Assembly (NCBI RefSeq): GCF_028453695.1
Contig: NC_135775.1
Span: forward strand, 18,510,545 to 18,574,544
DNA: 64,000 nucleotides
DNA from: Augochlora pura
Lineage: Eukaryota; Arthropoda; Insecta; Hymenoptera; Halictidae
Direction of reading: 5' to 3'
Below, one piece after another: positions 35,296 through 48,436 of this stretch. A program made the translations under genes and the position numbers. How positions within the stretch are numbered: position 1 is the first letter of the stretch; the number at the start of each line of letters is the position of its first letter. The notes beneath the pieces are model-generated. The model was given only the letters and a program-made list of their open reading frames with translations. It was not told where the DNA came from and did not search any database.

Positions 35296-36864
35296 ATTTT
35301 CTTATACTATGCTTAATTCAATATTGTGTATTCTAATATGTGTACTTAATAATTATGTTATCAAAAATTAAATAATAATGTATGTATATTGCTAATAAGT
35401 TTGTAGAGAGTTTCGTAGTATAATAAATCAAGGTTGGTTTTGCTTCGATAATTATTTCTGAATAGGATTCACGGTTCTTTCTCATAGTGCACAGGGTTAA
35501 TGTGAATATAATCTTTTGGAAGACGTTTCTGTCATTATCTGATGCAAAGGTTGATATCTTCTTTGATTTTTCGACCCAGCAGATTTCAATAGATTTTCTG
35601 TTATTAATAACCAGATTATAATAATGATAATAATTGTATAATTATAATATTTAAAAACAAGATTATAATAATAATTAGATAATAATTAAATTATACCAGA
35701 CTGCGAATCGTTCTGCAAAATAAAAATTGTCTAAGTCAATTGTAAGAAATATAAGAAGATATCTTTCGTCTCATAATAATTATAATAATTTGAAATTAAT
35801 GTAACAATACCTTTATATTCTTACAATGTTGTTACGATCTTCTATTCTACCAATTCATTTTCCTCACAAATGCATCAAATCCACAATGTATTAATCGCCA
35901 TTATACATATACAGGATATCTGTGATATATTGTAGCAGTCACAAGAAATTCATTTACAAGTAAATACATTTTCAGCATCATCCCAATATTAACATTCACG
36001 TTGTATGCGAACTATATTTGATCCCAATTTTTCCGATGGCCATGTATATTTCTCAGGTCCACGCTGTTTCAACAGAACGAGTTCGAATTCATCTTGCCCG
36101 CCGCTTTCTCAAAGGCGTTCGCACACGTCGCGAGAGTCGCTCTCGCAAAAAGGCGTTTCCGGCCAGCGCGCCGTCATCTTTGGAACGAGAAATCGCATGG
36201 AATCGGCGATGATCAGGCGGCGCATGGAATAAAGCAACACGGCCGTAAAATAGTGACTGGTACGGGCGAGCCGCCTCGACGATTGCAACGGCAACAATCG
36301 TCGAATCAACGGGGCAGAAACGTAGCAGGCATACATTCAATAGTTCCCGGGCCATCTTGCAATTGAGCGTGCGGCTGCGATTCGAATCCCGGACACTTGT
36401 ACAGCCCCGGGGCCAACTTCCAACGTGTCCGCTTCGACTTTACGTCGCTCTATCCGTCCGCCACGGAGCCCCCGGTATGTAGCCGAGCACAGAGGCAACG
36501 CCGATACCTGGTACTCTCACGATACGGGATTATTGTTTGCGGGCACTGCTTTTGTATCGGAATCACGGTATGCGATCCGGCATACACGTTAGACCACCGG
36601 CAAGAACTATGCTTCGATCGGGAAAGCACCAGCCGTCGGATATTGTGAAAGTTGTGTTATGCAAATAACAATGCACCGGTGGATTCAGGGATAGAGAGCC
36701 ACCGCCGCCGTAGCCGACGCTCCGCCGTGTTGTGCCGCCGAGTTACGAGCTCGACTCGTTGCGGCTTGGAAATTCGTGGTCCGCGAAGGGTGTCGAACGA
36801 TTAATCGAGCACGTTATTTGCGAAAGGTGTTTAAATCCCGCGGAAACGCCCCGCTCGGGCTCTC

Positions 36865-36888
36865 CGTCGACGCCGCCGTCGACGCCGC
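36865..36888. repeat. 12 bp direct repeat, two perfect copies
   Basis: CGTCGACGCCGC occurs twice head to tail in the CpG-rich block, followed by CGCGCCGGC. No function is visible. Confidence 0.85.
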
Positions 36889-37760
36889 CGCGCCGGCTCT
36901 GTCTTAGATATTTATTTAACCCAACAGGTGGTTGTAATACAATCGAAATAACGTCAATAGCGCGCCATGCGGCGGCAGCGTTACGTTCGATTGAACGTTC
37001 CGACGACTCAATATTAGTGTTGCGCTATTTAAAAGTGAAACTCTGCTCGCGGATACTACGTCCCGGATATTTGACGGTTTATGTGAATACGGGCTCAAGC
37101 AGAACTGCGCGCATTTCCGGTAAAAACTATCCGTAGCTGAAATTGTTTTGTTTAACAGTGAATTTACCGAGCAGCGAGAGGAACTGGAATGTTTTGCTGT
37201 TGCGCAAATGACGAGACTGGATTTATTTAGGTGTTCCGGGAGCTTTATTGGAACGCTAGAGTTTAGATACAGAAATTGCGTATGTTTTTGTTTATTTTCT
37301 CGTAATCTCAATTATTTACTTATGTAACAATTTGTAGGATGCTTTGGAAGTAGTTGCTTTTGAAATATGGAAATATGGTACATGGTGATAGTCATATTCA
37401 GTTTCGAGAAATTACGTACAATTACCAAAATCACAGGATTAAATATAGTGTCTAAGGTTTAAAAGAAATAAAAATTTAGAAAGAAATTTACGCTGCAAAT
37501 GAAGGAGATATCTAGATGTTTAAATAAAATTGGTGCATTCTGAAAATTATTGTGATTTTAAAGTAGTGATTGACAAAAAGAACGAAATCATGAATGGTTT
37601 CCGAATTTTCGATTAATACTTCGCGCTATTCGTCTTTTAATTTCTATTTAATGAAATTACTTTTCGCGAATGAAATGAGCGAACTACTCGTAACACAGTC
37701 TCTTTAATATTCGAAAATCATTTGAACCAATTCCATTATGTAGAAGTAGGAATAATAATA

Positions 37761-37845
37761 ATTTTATAAGAATCTTAGAATATTAAACTAATTTTCTAAG
37801 AATATTAGAATATTAAAATAATTTTCTGAGAATATTAAAAACTGG
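37761..37845. repeat. AT-rich minisatellite, period 30 bp
   Basis: Three units with AAG/GAG landmarks at 37768, 37798 and 37828 each read AAGAATNTTAGAATATTAAA followed by NTAATTTTCT; the last is shortened. Confidence 0.85.
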
Positions 37846-38632
37846 TCTACAGATCAGAATATTCTTCTGTCACAACTAATAACTGTTCATTAAACGATAT
37901 TTTAACCATGAAGATGCTTTTCTTCATCACAGTAAGCTTAAATAACGTAGCGTTCGTCAATCGAGGGTGCGGAAAACCACCCTATCCATCCCTCGCCGCG
38001 TACTCCGCCATGTTTTGTCGACTTTCTGAAACTTGTCAAATTCAATAATCAATATTGAGAATACATTGCGAATCGTTACCATCAAAATTAGAAATGAAAT
38101 GCAAAATAATCGAATACAACAATACCGTAAAAAAGAGGTTACGTCATGAACACCAGCATAAAGTAGACAGAGACGTGCATTAACGCGTATTAAAAATCCC
38201 ACATTCCATGTTCACCAACCTAATAGAAACGATCCGTTTTCGTCAGCGTCCGTTTCGAAACTCGCACGGAAATAGAAATAAAGGATGATTGTTCTTGTGC
38301 TCGGTAATAATCAAATTCGGCTCGTCTGTGTATTGACCACGGAACGAGGAATTTTTCGACTGATCCGGTCAATTTAATTTTCCCTCGGCAACCGTGCGCC
38401 GACGACTGAAAGGAGCAACGTAAAAAGCACAATGAACGATTGGAATACCTGGCTGCTTTTTGTCGTCGGGCCTCTTGTTAAATTTTCAACGGTGCGCCGC
38501 AAGAATTAATCTTATGTAACGTGTAATCCGCATCGTGGATGTTTCCCCGCGGCAAAACGAGAAATAAGTAAATGAAGCATTCTCTGGACGAGTGCTCCGC
38601 GTTTCTCTTTTTCCACTTAATTTCCTTCTATT

Positions 38633-38658
38633 CTCTCCCTCTCTCTCTCTCTCTCTCT
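38633..38658. repeat. (CT)n microsatellite
   Basis: About 12 CT units lie in a pyrimidine-rich patch. The two open frames crossing it (61 and 91 codons) are Ser/Leu low-complexity and not gene-like. Confidence 0.95.
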
Positions 38659-40158
38659 GTCTTCCTCCTACCCCTTTTTATCGGCCCATTCCATTTTTCC
38701 GTCCTCTACCTTCCCGATTACAATGTTCTTTTTGCCCGCACAGTCCTGTGTGCCTGAATATTCCAATATCCGAACTGGTCGTTACTCGAACAAAGTATCC
38801 GCGTCCTGTCGATCCCGTCGTCGCTGTTATATTTTTATTATTTATTAAAATGTACTCCATTGGATGAAAATGACGGCTGATAATATTATTTTTGGTTATT
38901 TTAAAGTAGCGAATACGTAGACAAACGATACCAAGAAGAGAAAACATTTTAAAAATTATTATTAGCTAGCAAACTTTTTGGACGAATTAATATTTTTAGA
39001 ATAAGTTTTGTCGGTGTTGAATTATTTATTCGGATGAGAATTTAGCTATCTGTACAGGTATTAATTCGGAATATATTCGATTTGAATACAAATGATTTAA
39101 TATAGTGTTTTTCAGAGCTTATTTAGTCATTCCTTCTAGGATTAATTTTACAATTAATTTCTATTTCAACTGCTGCATTACGAAGATTGTTTCTTTTAAT
39201 TACTTTAGGGTAGATTGATCATTATTGCATAAGTAAATAAAAATAAATCATTGTACAATTTAGCATTCAAATCTGCAACAAAATGTACGTACAAGAGCAA
39301 TCAGAAAGTTTGTAACAATATTGCTCGAGTAATTTTAGAAATTTCTTATTTCGCATAAATATTCGTGGTCTAATAATTACTGATAACTATAGGAACGACC
39401 CGAGGTCCCGCACGTAGCACGGCCATCGTCATCGTGATGGGTTAAGGCAGCCCATAGTGCAGCAATCTATCAAAGGCACGTGAAAATCTGAGCGTGAATC
39501 TTGGAGGGAAGTGGCTCGCAAGACCCGCCATAGTCTGACCGTGGACAATGCTACGTCATTGCAACATTCTCGAGGCTGCGTCGCCGGCGTCGGAAGGGTG
39601 GCGGTAGCTCTCGTGAAAGCTTACTCTTCGAAACACGACCGGCGAGGGTCTTAGAGAAAAAGAACAAAAAATGAAGAAGAGAAGAAAAAGGAAAAAAGTA
39701 CTCTCACGCGGTTGACAAATTGGAGTATTCCTCGCCGACGACGCGGGGAGAGAAGAATGTCAGCGTGGGTCGATGGTTTCCCGCAGGTAAACACACCGGA
39801 CGGATATGCAAGGGGTGGTCAGAATAGCGGAGGGTTAAAATCGTGGCGGGCGTAGAAGAGGGTGCGCGCGAGCACGACCAGCCAGCGGACAGACACAGAA
39901 ATGGACAGGGGGAGAACACAAAGAAAATACAGTCGAGGATCTGAACTAATAGAGACGTCCGAGTTCCGTTTTTTTTTTTTTTATTTATCGTTGCCTCAAC
40001 ACTCGAACCGCGGTCCATTTTAACAAATATACAACCGAGTCTGCTTCGGATCATTTACAATTTTATTTGTTGAATTTTTCACGGCACAGCTTATAATTCT
40101 TCTAGACACGCTTTCTTCACAGATCTTTCATTTTTACATCTTCTGGACAATTTTGTAT

Positions 40159-40477
40159 TTAACCACTTCGGTACGAGCGTCGACTATAGTCGACGGCCAC
40201 AGATGAACACGCACAGCCGAGTGTCGACTATAGTCGACGGCCGTGATATGAACGCACACGGCCGAGCATCGACTATAGTCAACTGCCAAGAACTTTTGCC
40301 TTATCTCTACAATTGCAGTGTTTACGTCCAGAAATACACATAAATAAGCTTTTCTCGTCAAAGATCTGTAAAAGAGCAAAACGGATTCACTGTCGATGCA
40401 CGAAGTAGCATGCGAATGGTGAGTGCCGGCTGTGGGCACAATTTCGTGGCCGATGCGCGCCGTACCGAAGTGGTTAA
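40159..40477. mobile_element. TTAA-flanked miniature element with internal palindromic minisatellite
   Basis: TTAA at 40159-40162 and 40474-40477 flank a 311 bp body whose ends are perfect 12-bp inverted repeats, CCACTTCGGTAC (40163-40174) and GTACCGAAGTGG (40462-40473). Including the TTAA, 16 bases are perfectly inverted. The ends differ from the CCCTTTGC ends of the other groups, so this is a separate lineage with piggyBac-type target choice. The left part is a three-unit minisatellite; the right part is GC-rich and unique. The 101-codon minus-strand frame inside reads through the repeats and has no domain. Confidence 0.8.
40179..40283. repeat. 44-45 bp minisatellite with GTCGACTATAGTCGAC core
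   Basis: The 16-bp perfect palindrome GTCGACTATAGTCGAC is at 40179-40194 and 40223-40238; a version altered at both outer positions (ATCGACTATAGTCAAC) is at 40268-40283. Spacings are 44 and 45 bases. The linkers share GGCC...GAAC.CGCAC...GCCGAG, so whole units were duplicated. The symmetric substitutions of the third core keep it palindromic at its ends only in part (A and AA/C). Confidence 0.9.
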
Positions 40478-41949
40478 CAACAATCTATCGAAATTTTAAT
40501 TTAACACTATTTTTATCAAATAGATAAGAAGGAAACTTCAAATTTTTAATTTAATTTAATTTTTAATTATTTCCTATGTTCGATTAGGTTCTCCTGGATT
40601 AATTGTTCAACTTGTCCTTTGAAGATTATAAAATTGATTTTATAAAATGAAATCTTTCGTTCATTATTAATTTCAGTATTATTTCTTTTTGAAATAACGA
40701 AATAAAGAAATAATTTATTATTTTTATTGTGAAGAAACGATCTGAAATAAATTACATCAATTAGTTACTTTTTACTTCTATATTAAATACAACTTGCCCA
40801 GGTCTGAAATTAGCTGTCTGATTATAAATGGAGGTATTTACGTGGTATCTTCAACTTATTTCTACGTTTGCTGTGACGACGATCTTTGATTAAAGAGTTG
40901 GTGCACGTCTTTGCTTGAATTTCGAGATATCTGAATAGGTTAGCAAGTGGAGTCCTGACATTTAACGAGGGATTTTCTTTAGTTGCTTCTTTTGCAAATA
41001 CTACCTTCTCATTTCACATAATTCTTACACGAGCTTTATTAGTATTAAACTGTAGATTTTATTATGCTATCCATTTTCGACAAAAACATCATAGTTGAAT
41101 ACAAAACTGTGTATAATTATAACTATTACTGTTTTATAATTTTATTTTGCATTCTATCATACAAAATATTCAGTTTGAGTTACTATAATTTCACTATATG
41201 TATAACATATAATATATATATACATATATATATATATTTACATATTCATAATGTACACAAAATTTGCTTGGTCATTTTTATATACAAATTACTGTTTTAT
41301 AATTTATTTATCACGGAAAATATTATGGTATATAATTAGAAAAATATATAAATTTCTCCGTATTAATTACATATTCTATATTCTATCGTAAATTTAATAA
41401 TACGTTGATTTTGACAAGGCTTTGAGTTAACGCTCGGCGGTATTTTTAAATAAATTTTTACCCGGCAGAGGTAAATTGGTGAAACTGCACGTTTGAAATC
41501 ACCGTTGAACGTCTACAACGTTTACGTGGCAATTGTTGCTGATTGGCGCGTGTAGTACATGGCACAAAGCTGAAACTGCAAACAATAAGGGCAAATCGCG
41601 CTAGGTTCGTGAACTGCCGGTGCTAACGCAGCTACAGTCGTGTAATAGTTAAGACAAGCTGTAATCGTCAGTTTAAATCAATAATTTCACCCGCCGGTTT
41701 CCTTTAATTCACTCTGTAATTTCATTTTCAACGGATGCGCGACGATATTTCTAAAATTAATGCAATAAAAATGCAAACAATAGACAGTCGATCTTAATGC
41801 TTATTCTAACATTGACATAATCTAGTCGAAAATGAATTAAATATTACACAAAATATCATAGTAAAATTGGAACGCACTTTATGCAGTGGATTTCTATGCA
41901 AAATAAAAATTGTCTATAGCCAATGACAATTTAATAAGATACAGTGTTA
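40478..41949. other. AT-rich non-coding stretch
   Basis: It contains an AT dinucleotide run (about 41211-41237) within a 91-codon AT-driven open frame (41064-41339). A slightly GC-richer part at 41400-41740 has no recognisable feature. Confidence 0.45.
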
Positions 41950-42080
41950 CAATAAATCCTCATTGAATTTTGCAAATAAATAGTGTTGCGAATGGATCGC
42001 CTTGGATTGAGCTATTTACAACTCTTATTTGCATAATAGCCAATTCAGGTGCAGATGTTCGAATAATCGAGATTCCACTG
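41950..42080 (-). mobile_element. Pogo/Tigger-type fragment, reversed end
   Basis: The segment ends GAATAATCGAGATTCCACTG followed by TA (42081-42082), the reverse complement of a CAGTGGAATCTCGATTATTC terminus. Inward sequence aligns with the copy at 35165. The inner boundary near 41950 is approximate, and similarity may extend to about 41880 (AAAATAAAAATTGTCT also occurs near 35720). Confidence 0.55.
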
Positions 42081-42082
42081 TA

Positions 42083-45000
42083 TTTAAAACAATATGCCAT
42101 TAGTAATTTAATGTTTAGTACCTAGAATTGCAACAGCCATCAATTACAATCGATTGCAGTTCGACAATTTCTACGTTTTGTTATGCAAATACTAAAATTA
42201 ACGTTACCAGAGATTTATTATTATTTATTAGATTATTCAGAATGTAATTTTCGTGCTAACATCGATTATATCCTTTTGCCAATGAGAAGAAGGGTTAATG
42301 AGAGTGTAAGATTTTTAAGTGACCAGACAGACGATAAAATTTTCTAGATTTAAATAATTAATATATGAGTGAACTAAATGTGAATAAAATGTACATTATA
42401 TATTAAAAATTTTCTTTCGTCTTCCCTTGGAAAAAGAGAGCAACTTAAAAGAATGTAAAGGACATGGCACTCGAAAATTCTCAATTTTGTTAAAGAGTTC
42501 GCACCATCCGTGGCTACTATAGATTTTACGCGTGCACAATCACGGTTCGAAACATCGGCGCACCTCAAGCAATGGAGTTCTTGCTATATCCAGACACTCA
42601 AAACTACACATACCGAATGTTGCATGCAAAGCCCGCATTGCAAGCAATAATCTGGGATTGCACCAGTTGCATGACTTGTCGGCGGTATCGCTGGCTTAAT
42701 TGCGCTGTATAGTTATACACCAATATATTGTGAGTTATTGTATCAAACCATAATAATGGCTTCCTACTTCCGTTTACACGGCTGCCTGTTAACCAAAACA
42801 ATTTCACTATACGAACACTGTATTTTTAGTCACACCGTGGTTTTCTTCCAGATGCGCAACTTTCGAGACACTTTTTAACACTTAACCCTTTTAGCGCCGA
42901 ATAATGATATATCGTGGTCAGCTAAATTTGAGAATATATGGTATATTTAATATTTTTACGAAGTGACGGTCGCAATAAATTATCATTTATTATTATTATT
43001 ATCCTTTTTTAATTATTTTTCCAACATAATATACTAATAGTTTTTAAGATAAGTATAGTAATTCCATAGGCTATGATGTTTCGAAAGTAAGTTCCTTTAT
43101 GCATTGAAACACGAGAAAGTGAAAAACGATTTTTGCGTTACATTTGTTGACGTTGCAACTATTGACGAAGTTAAAACGATCCACACACATGCCTCTATAA
43201 AAAAGTTAGTTAATAAACCAGTGTAATCTTTAATCCTGTATGTAGACAGTTGATTGAAAGCGTTCTAGTATTCATAACTTTTCACGTTTCTTTCTACATT
43301 GTATTAATTTTATGGGTGTAAGCAGTTGATGATTTCATTGTTATGTCACCCTTTATAGATACGCATTTTTATGCGCATAGATAGGAGTTTTATGCTGTGC
43401 AACGTGACTTTATTATACGTGCTAAAACGTGTTTGTGAAAAGCTTCTTTTGTGCAGTTTTAAACATTTTGAGGGGGTAGCACATGTGATTGACAGTTCTG
43501 TGCTCGACAGTTCAGGACTCCACTGCCACGTTCACCGTGTCCGAAAGAATAAAGTAAAATATAAATGATTAAAAGGATTCGTTTGCAAAAGTGCTTCGGA
43601 ATAGATCATTTTGTTATTTCGTATTTTTAATGGAAGTGTATTTTCAACCGTAAACTATGCACTGTTGAAGAGACTGTTTACCAGCGAACATTCGATGAAT
43701 GATTATAGCAACAATGAAGTATATATTTATCTGCTATATTTATCTGTAATCTGTTATCTGCAACATAAAGCTTTTATTAAATAGTTTAAAAAAGCCGAAG
43801 TCCATTAACCTTCAAATATTATACAACATTTCTCACCTAGATTCTTGAATTTTTAAAGAGTTGATATTTGTTTATCTCCACCGTCGAAACAAGTAAACAT
43901 GGAAAAATAGTAACCATGAAACACAAAATTGAAACGAAGAACGTTTACGAAACAATATCCTTGGTACATGAAATGTAACGTGCATTATAATTAATGATGA
44001 TTTGACTGACGATTCAAAAATAACAATTTCGCGTTGTTCACAATTATAACGTCGTCGATAAACGGATGCGTGGGAGGTGGCGCGAGAGGTGAATGAAAAT
44101 TCGAATGTACCCAATAATAAATTTTGATAGGTCGACTAAGATTGACGTTATTGTTTGTACACGACGAAATTGGATTGTAGAAGGTGTATTTTCCGGCTCC
44201 AAACCATATAATGAAGCAATTAATTCCGCGAAGTGTTATTTTCGTTTGAACCGGCGAATGGCAAATATCCAGCGAACCTGCGGGGAACTAGTGAAATAGG
44301 ATAAGAGTAATATTCTAGCAAGACGAAGTGCGATCGTAAATTTCTTCGCCGACTCGACAAAAATTTAACCGAATCGGGATATTTCATTTTTCTATGCTCG
44401 TCTGTGGGTCTTGCATTCTCAAATACAAAGCTTCCTCTGTACTGAGATTTTTCGATTCGTTAATGCTCGGTTAAATGCGTTTGAAAAGCTGCATCGCGGA
44501 ATAACGCATTAAATTTGAATTAAAAGAAATTGTCCAGCAATTGAGTCTCTGAAAATTGAAATTTTGATCAAAATTGCGGATTTTGCAGTTTTTAAAGGTT
44601 GTAGCTCGAAGCGAATTTAACCAATTTGAGTGACAATTTCAGGACGTATTAAGTTGTAATTATTTGGAAATTCCTATAGCAGGCACACATGACAAAAATT
44701 ATATAACAATATTATATAACAAAAATTATAAACAATATGCTCATGCTTCTAGTTTCACATAAAGTTATTGTAATTATTGACAAAGTTATTGTCTTAAAAT
44801 TTATTGTTACTCAATAGAATACTGTAATATCGAATATAAACCAAAGTCGACATAATCTAGAACTGATATACCTTACAACATTAATAACTGGACCGCGGAT
44901 TTTATGTATTTGTAATAAAAATAATTTGGCGAAATTTAAAACAATGAGAATGTCAGAAGAATGATAGGTCAACTATGTATTATTTTCAACTCATAGCAAA

Positions 45001-47133
45001 AGGAAAAAAGGAATTTTCTTTTTACTGATATTTGTTTAAATTGATGAAGATAATTTATATTTTGCATAAATATCCTCACTCTAGCGATTACTCATTATTA
45101 AAGCGACTTTCTTGTATCAATAACCATCGTAAAGCCCGAAACCGATACGAACCCCATACAATGTTACGGAAACTTTTGAATACCCCGTTCGAACACTACC
45201 ACGATCCACTATACATCAGTCATGTATGACTGACTCAGGGTCTAAAGTGTCATGGAACACTCGAGACAGGTAACGTGATAGATCAGAAAATTCATCCAAG
45301 TAAAGGGTACCGTGGCCAGGCAGGCCGAGCGATTATCAATTTATTCAGACCGGTATTTGCGGCGCGCATCGGAATTAGTTCTCCGTTTTTCGAGTCACGT
45401 GATCCGAACTGCATTAATCCGTCGCCCGGTAGAGGAAGTTGGTTCGCGGACGTTATCCGGTCGCGATCAGATTTATTCGACGCAAGTAACGTTCGCCGGT
45501 AGACCGGCGGGGGTTGGAGGGGAGGGGGGTTGGGGGGTAAGCGTAGGCCGCGCGAGGTTGCGGGGATTTATATTCAACGCAGAGTCAGAAGCCATGCATC
45601 ATCGGCTTAAGTCAACGAGCCAATCGCAAACAAGGCGACCACACTACGCGCCTGATAGCGTACCTATGCAGATCACCTCGATTCACCTACACTCTCGCAT
45701 GAATCTCTCTCCGCGCCACCAATATGCAACCCCCCGTACCTCCATCACTTGCCTCGGCGATGTGCGTACCCGACGGTGTTTACGAACATTTATGTACGGA
45801 ACCAGCGCGCGGTATTCTATAAGTTATGCATTATCCAATTCGTGGCCGCGGTCGCAAAGATCCTCGGGATTCTTGCAACCGTGGTTCCTCCCCGCTTGGT
45901 ACGGCGTTTCAACGCGTCTGCCGTCCGTCTCTGACGTGTGTGCACGGACCGCCCGGCCGATTCTTTGCTCAGGCTCAAGAATTCATTTGCACGTTGGGTA
46001 CGATCGGCGGAGCCAATTTTGACAGGATCTACGGGAAAATTGATATGGCCGTCGCTATGATGAATATTGACTTTCAATTATTGTTTTATGGAATGGACTG
46101 TTTTGATCTTGCAGGCTTTCTGTCGGACGCGGGTTCCAAAGTCAGCGATCCAAGAAGCTGCGATCGTGACGATAACGAACCGTAATTTCAATGATAGCGT
46201 AATTGTTGTGACTATGTTCAATAAAGTTGAAAAATGTTTTATTTATGAATAATTAATATATTACGGTAGCGGATTAAGTTGTCGTGGAGTGACCAATTGC
46301 TTCGACTTTGATTTTTCGAAAATAATTTATTTTATATTTGTCGAACGTGATATACTGAATTTTTTTATTTAAAAATATATAAAGTAAAACAATAAAAATA
46401 TTTAATGTGTCTTATTTGATGAAAAAAGGAATGGCACAGCAATTTGTAACCTAACAGTAACCGGATTCTATTTTTATTATATTCTAACGAAAATTAGCAT
46501 TAATCGAGTCTAAAATTGGTCTCAATTAATGAGATAATTAATTAATAATTTATAGAACTGATACAAATTTGTAAAATTGTCATTAATAATCCATACGTGC
46601 TCCTTGTATAAAACAATTATTTAATCTTGACTAATTTCGTTTACTCGACATTTCTATCAAATTATTTGTATGAATTTGCAAAGAATTATCTCTTTCAAAG
46701 AACCTCTAACTATTAATTATATTGATATCAATTATATAAATATTAATCAATATTATGTTACAGAATTACTGTGGCTGTTATATTCAATATTTGAAGCACA
46801 ATTATAATTGCATCGTTCGAACAAAAAACGAGAGTTCGTAAAATATCTTGATTCCATTTTCAGTGTCTCGGCCGCGACAACATAATTTGATATACAAAAT
46901 TGAGCGATCGCTGTTGGGAAAAATTATCAATTTCTTCAAGACGGCGGCACTGCGAAATGAACTTTTACTTCGACGTTGCAAAATGATTTATGGACTCGAC
47001 ACTTCTGGATTTAGGCGGGCTCGATAATCCGCCTGTACATACGTTTCCTCTAAAATCCAATAATACCGCATTTTGGTAGTTGGAGCATGATCGATTTCAG
47101 TTATTGAATGTCGCCAGTAAACGTATTGACAAA
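42083..47133. other. 5 kb non-coding stretch, AT-rich with a GC-rich block at 45290-46170
   Basis: An orphan end, TTAACCCTTTTAGCGCCGAA, begins at 42882 with no partner found. The GC-rich block holds the longest open frame of the window (236 codons, 45312-46022, +), but the other registers and the opposite strand are also open there and no domain is recognised. The segment 44520-45060 and the stretch 46200-46860 are AT-rich and featureless. Confidence 0.45.
45509..45537 (+). other. G-quadruplex-forming motif
   Basis: Four or more G runs (GGGGG, GGGG, GGGGGG, GGGGGG) are separated by one to five bases on the plus strand inside the CpG-rich block. The pattern meets the usual G3+N1-7 rule. Whether it folds in vivo is unknown. 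Confidence 0.7.
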
Positions 47134-47384
47134 TTAACCCCTTGCACTATAATAACGAATCAGCCTCGTGGTGAAGATTTTATGCAAGTTCTACTAAATA
47201 AGAATATTATTAATTCCTTCTACATCGAAGTAAAAATAAATTCTTCTGTCATCAAAGTGTAGAAACGAAGGTAAATAAAGACAATTCAGAAAAGAAAAAT
47301 TGTCTGGTCCTATTAGGAAAATTATTAAGTTCGAATAAATGCTAATCGTCGTAGCATGAAAGGAGCGATAGTGAAAGGGCTTAA
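47134..47384 (+). mobile_element. TTAA-flanked miniature element, group A copy 2, complete
   Basis: TTAA at 47134-47137 and 47381-47384 flank a 243 bp body. The left end is CCCCTTGCACTATAATAACG; the right end, read inward, is GCCCTTTCACTATCGCTCC, an imperfect inverted repeat. It aligns with 291-515 (shared CTTGCACTATA-type start, AATTCTTCTGTCATCAAA region, CTGGTCCTATTAGGA). No coding capacity. Confidence 0.75.
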
Positions 47385-48138
47385 TGAGAACAGGAATTAC
47401 TTGCCACAAGTTTTAACGCTCTTAAAACAATTAAATCTATTATCAGGATCGCGAAACTTGTTATCGTTCTGGATTTGATTCAGCGTCACGTGTGAATATG
47501 ATAAAAGTGTTGCATTTAGAGATGATTATTACATCGGCTATTTTCTCGCGTTTGTAATCACAAACCCGCAATCCTGGTATTATAATCAAGGGCCTTTGTG
47601 TCATACATACGTAACATCATATGTATTTACACATGCATGCAGGTGGATGTGTATACATATGTCTAGATATTTACGTTCCTGCGCGCGGATATCTGTGTAT
47701 GAATTTATGTTCCAAGCCGTGCGTGTGCTGGAAATGGATACGTATGGGGCCGCATGCTTATGTAGAGATCCATTGGAAATGGATTATACGAACGTAGGTG
47801 TTGCAACTTGCATTCCCACAATCTGTTAAAAAATCTTCTATTCAGCACCTTGGTTTCATTACGTACATTATAAATACAATAGAGTTGTTTCATCTCAAGA
47901 TTTATTCTTTACTAGGTGATAATGTATCGAAATAATGCAATGCTGAAATAATAGAACGTTACGGTAACAAAATATTGTAAAAGGATTGTGAGTCTCTACT
48001 ATATATAAAAAATAAATATTAATCAATCAATTTATTAAACATAAATAATTTGTGTAGTAAAATTAGAAGTGGAAACTTAATTTTTTAATGTTGAAATGTC
48101 GCATGATTTAATAATTATGATGATATCTATTAATAATA

Positions 48139-48436
48139 AAATAAACTTTCAGTATCTAATTATTCCATAAAGTAGTTTCTTAAAAACAGAGTCCAAATTT
48201 TTGTCTGCAATGATATAATAATTTTTATATAATTATTAAGTCATTGTGGAATTATTATATATTATATATTTTGTAGATCTGTTAAGTCAATGAGTATGAA
48301 ATGCATAGTTTACTATATAATTTTACTGTAAATTTTATGCATTTCATACTTTCATGTTGAAACGTACTGTGATTTAATAATCACCACGTATTTAAGCATC
48401 TAGTTTATGTAATAATTAAATACTGAAAGTTGATTT
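48139..48436. repeat. Nested inverted repeat
   Basis: The outer arms, 48139-48184 and 48391-48436, match as reverse complements at 40 of 46 positions (core CTTTCAGTAT / ATACTGAAAG). Inside them the 15-base arms 48293-48307 (AGTATGAAATGCATA) and 48336-48350 match perfectly around a 28-base loop. It is probably a worn foldback or TIR element; no target duplication or family is recognised. Confidence 0.65.

Larger units (their letters stand above)
35296..40158. other. 4.9 kb non-coding stretch with GC-rich blocks at 36060-37130 and 39390-39960
   Basis: The 36060-37130 block is the longest CpG-rich island of the window. Its open frames (75-134 codons, both strands) lack recognisable domains. A GATTCGAATCC motif near 36378 resembles a tRNA T-loop but has no tRNA around it. 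The DNA at 37320-37960 and 38880-39380 is AT-rich and featureless. Small repeats are listed separately. Confidence 0.45.

Noticed and set aside
36375..36392. GATTCGAATCC, resembling a tRNA T-loop (B box)
   Set aside because: No A box at the right distance, no acceptor or anticodon stem can be formed around it.
45312..46022. Longest open frame (236 codons, +)
   Set aside because: It lies in a CpG-rich block where other frames on both strands are also open; composition is Arg/Ser-rich and no domain is recognisable.
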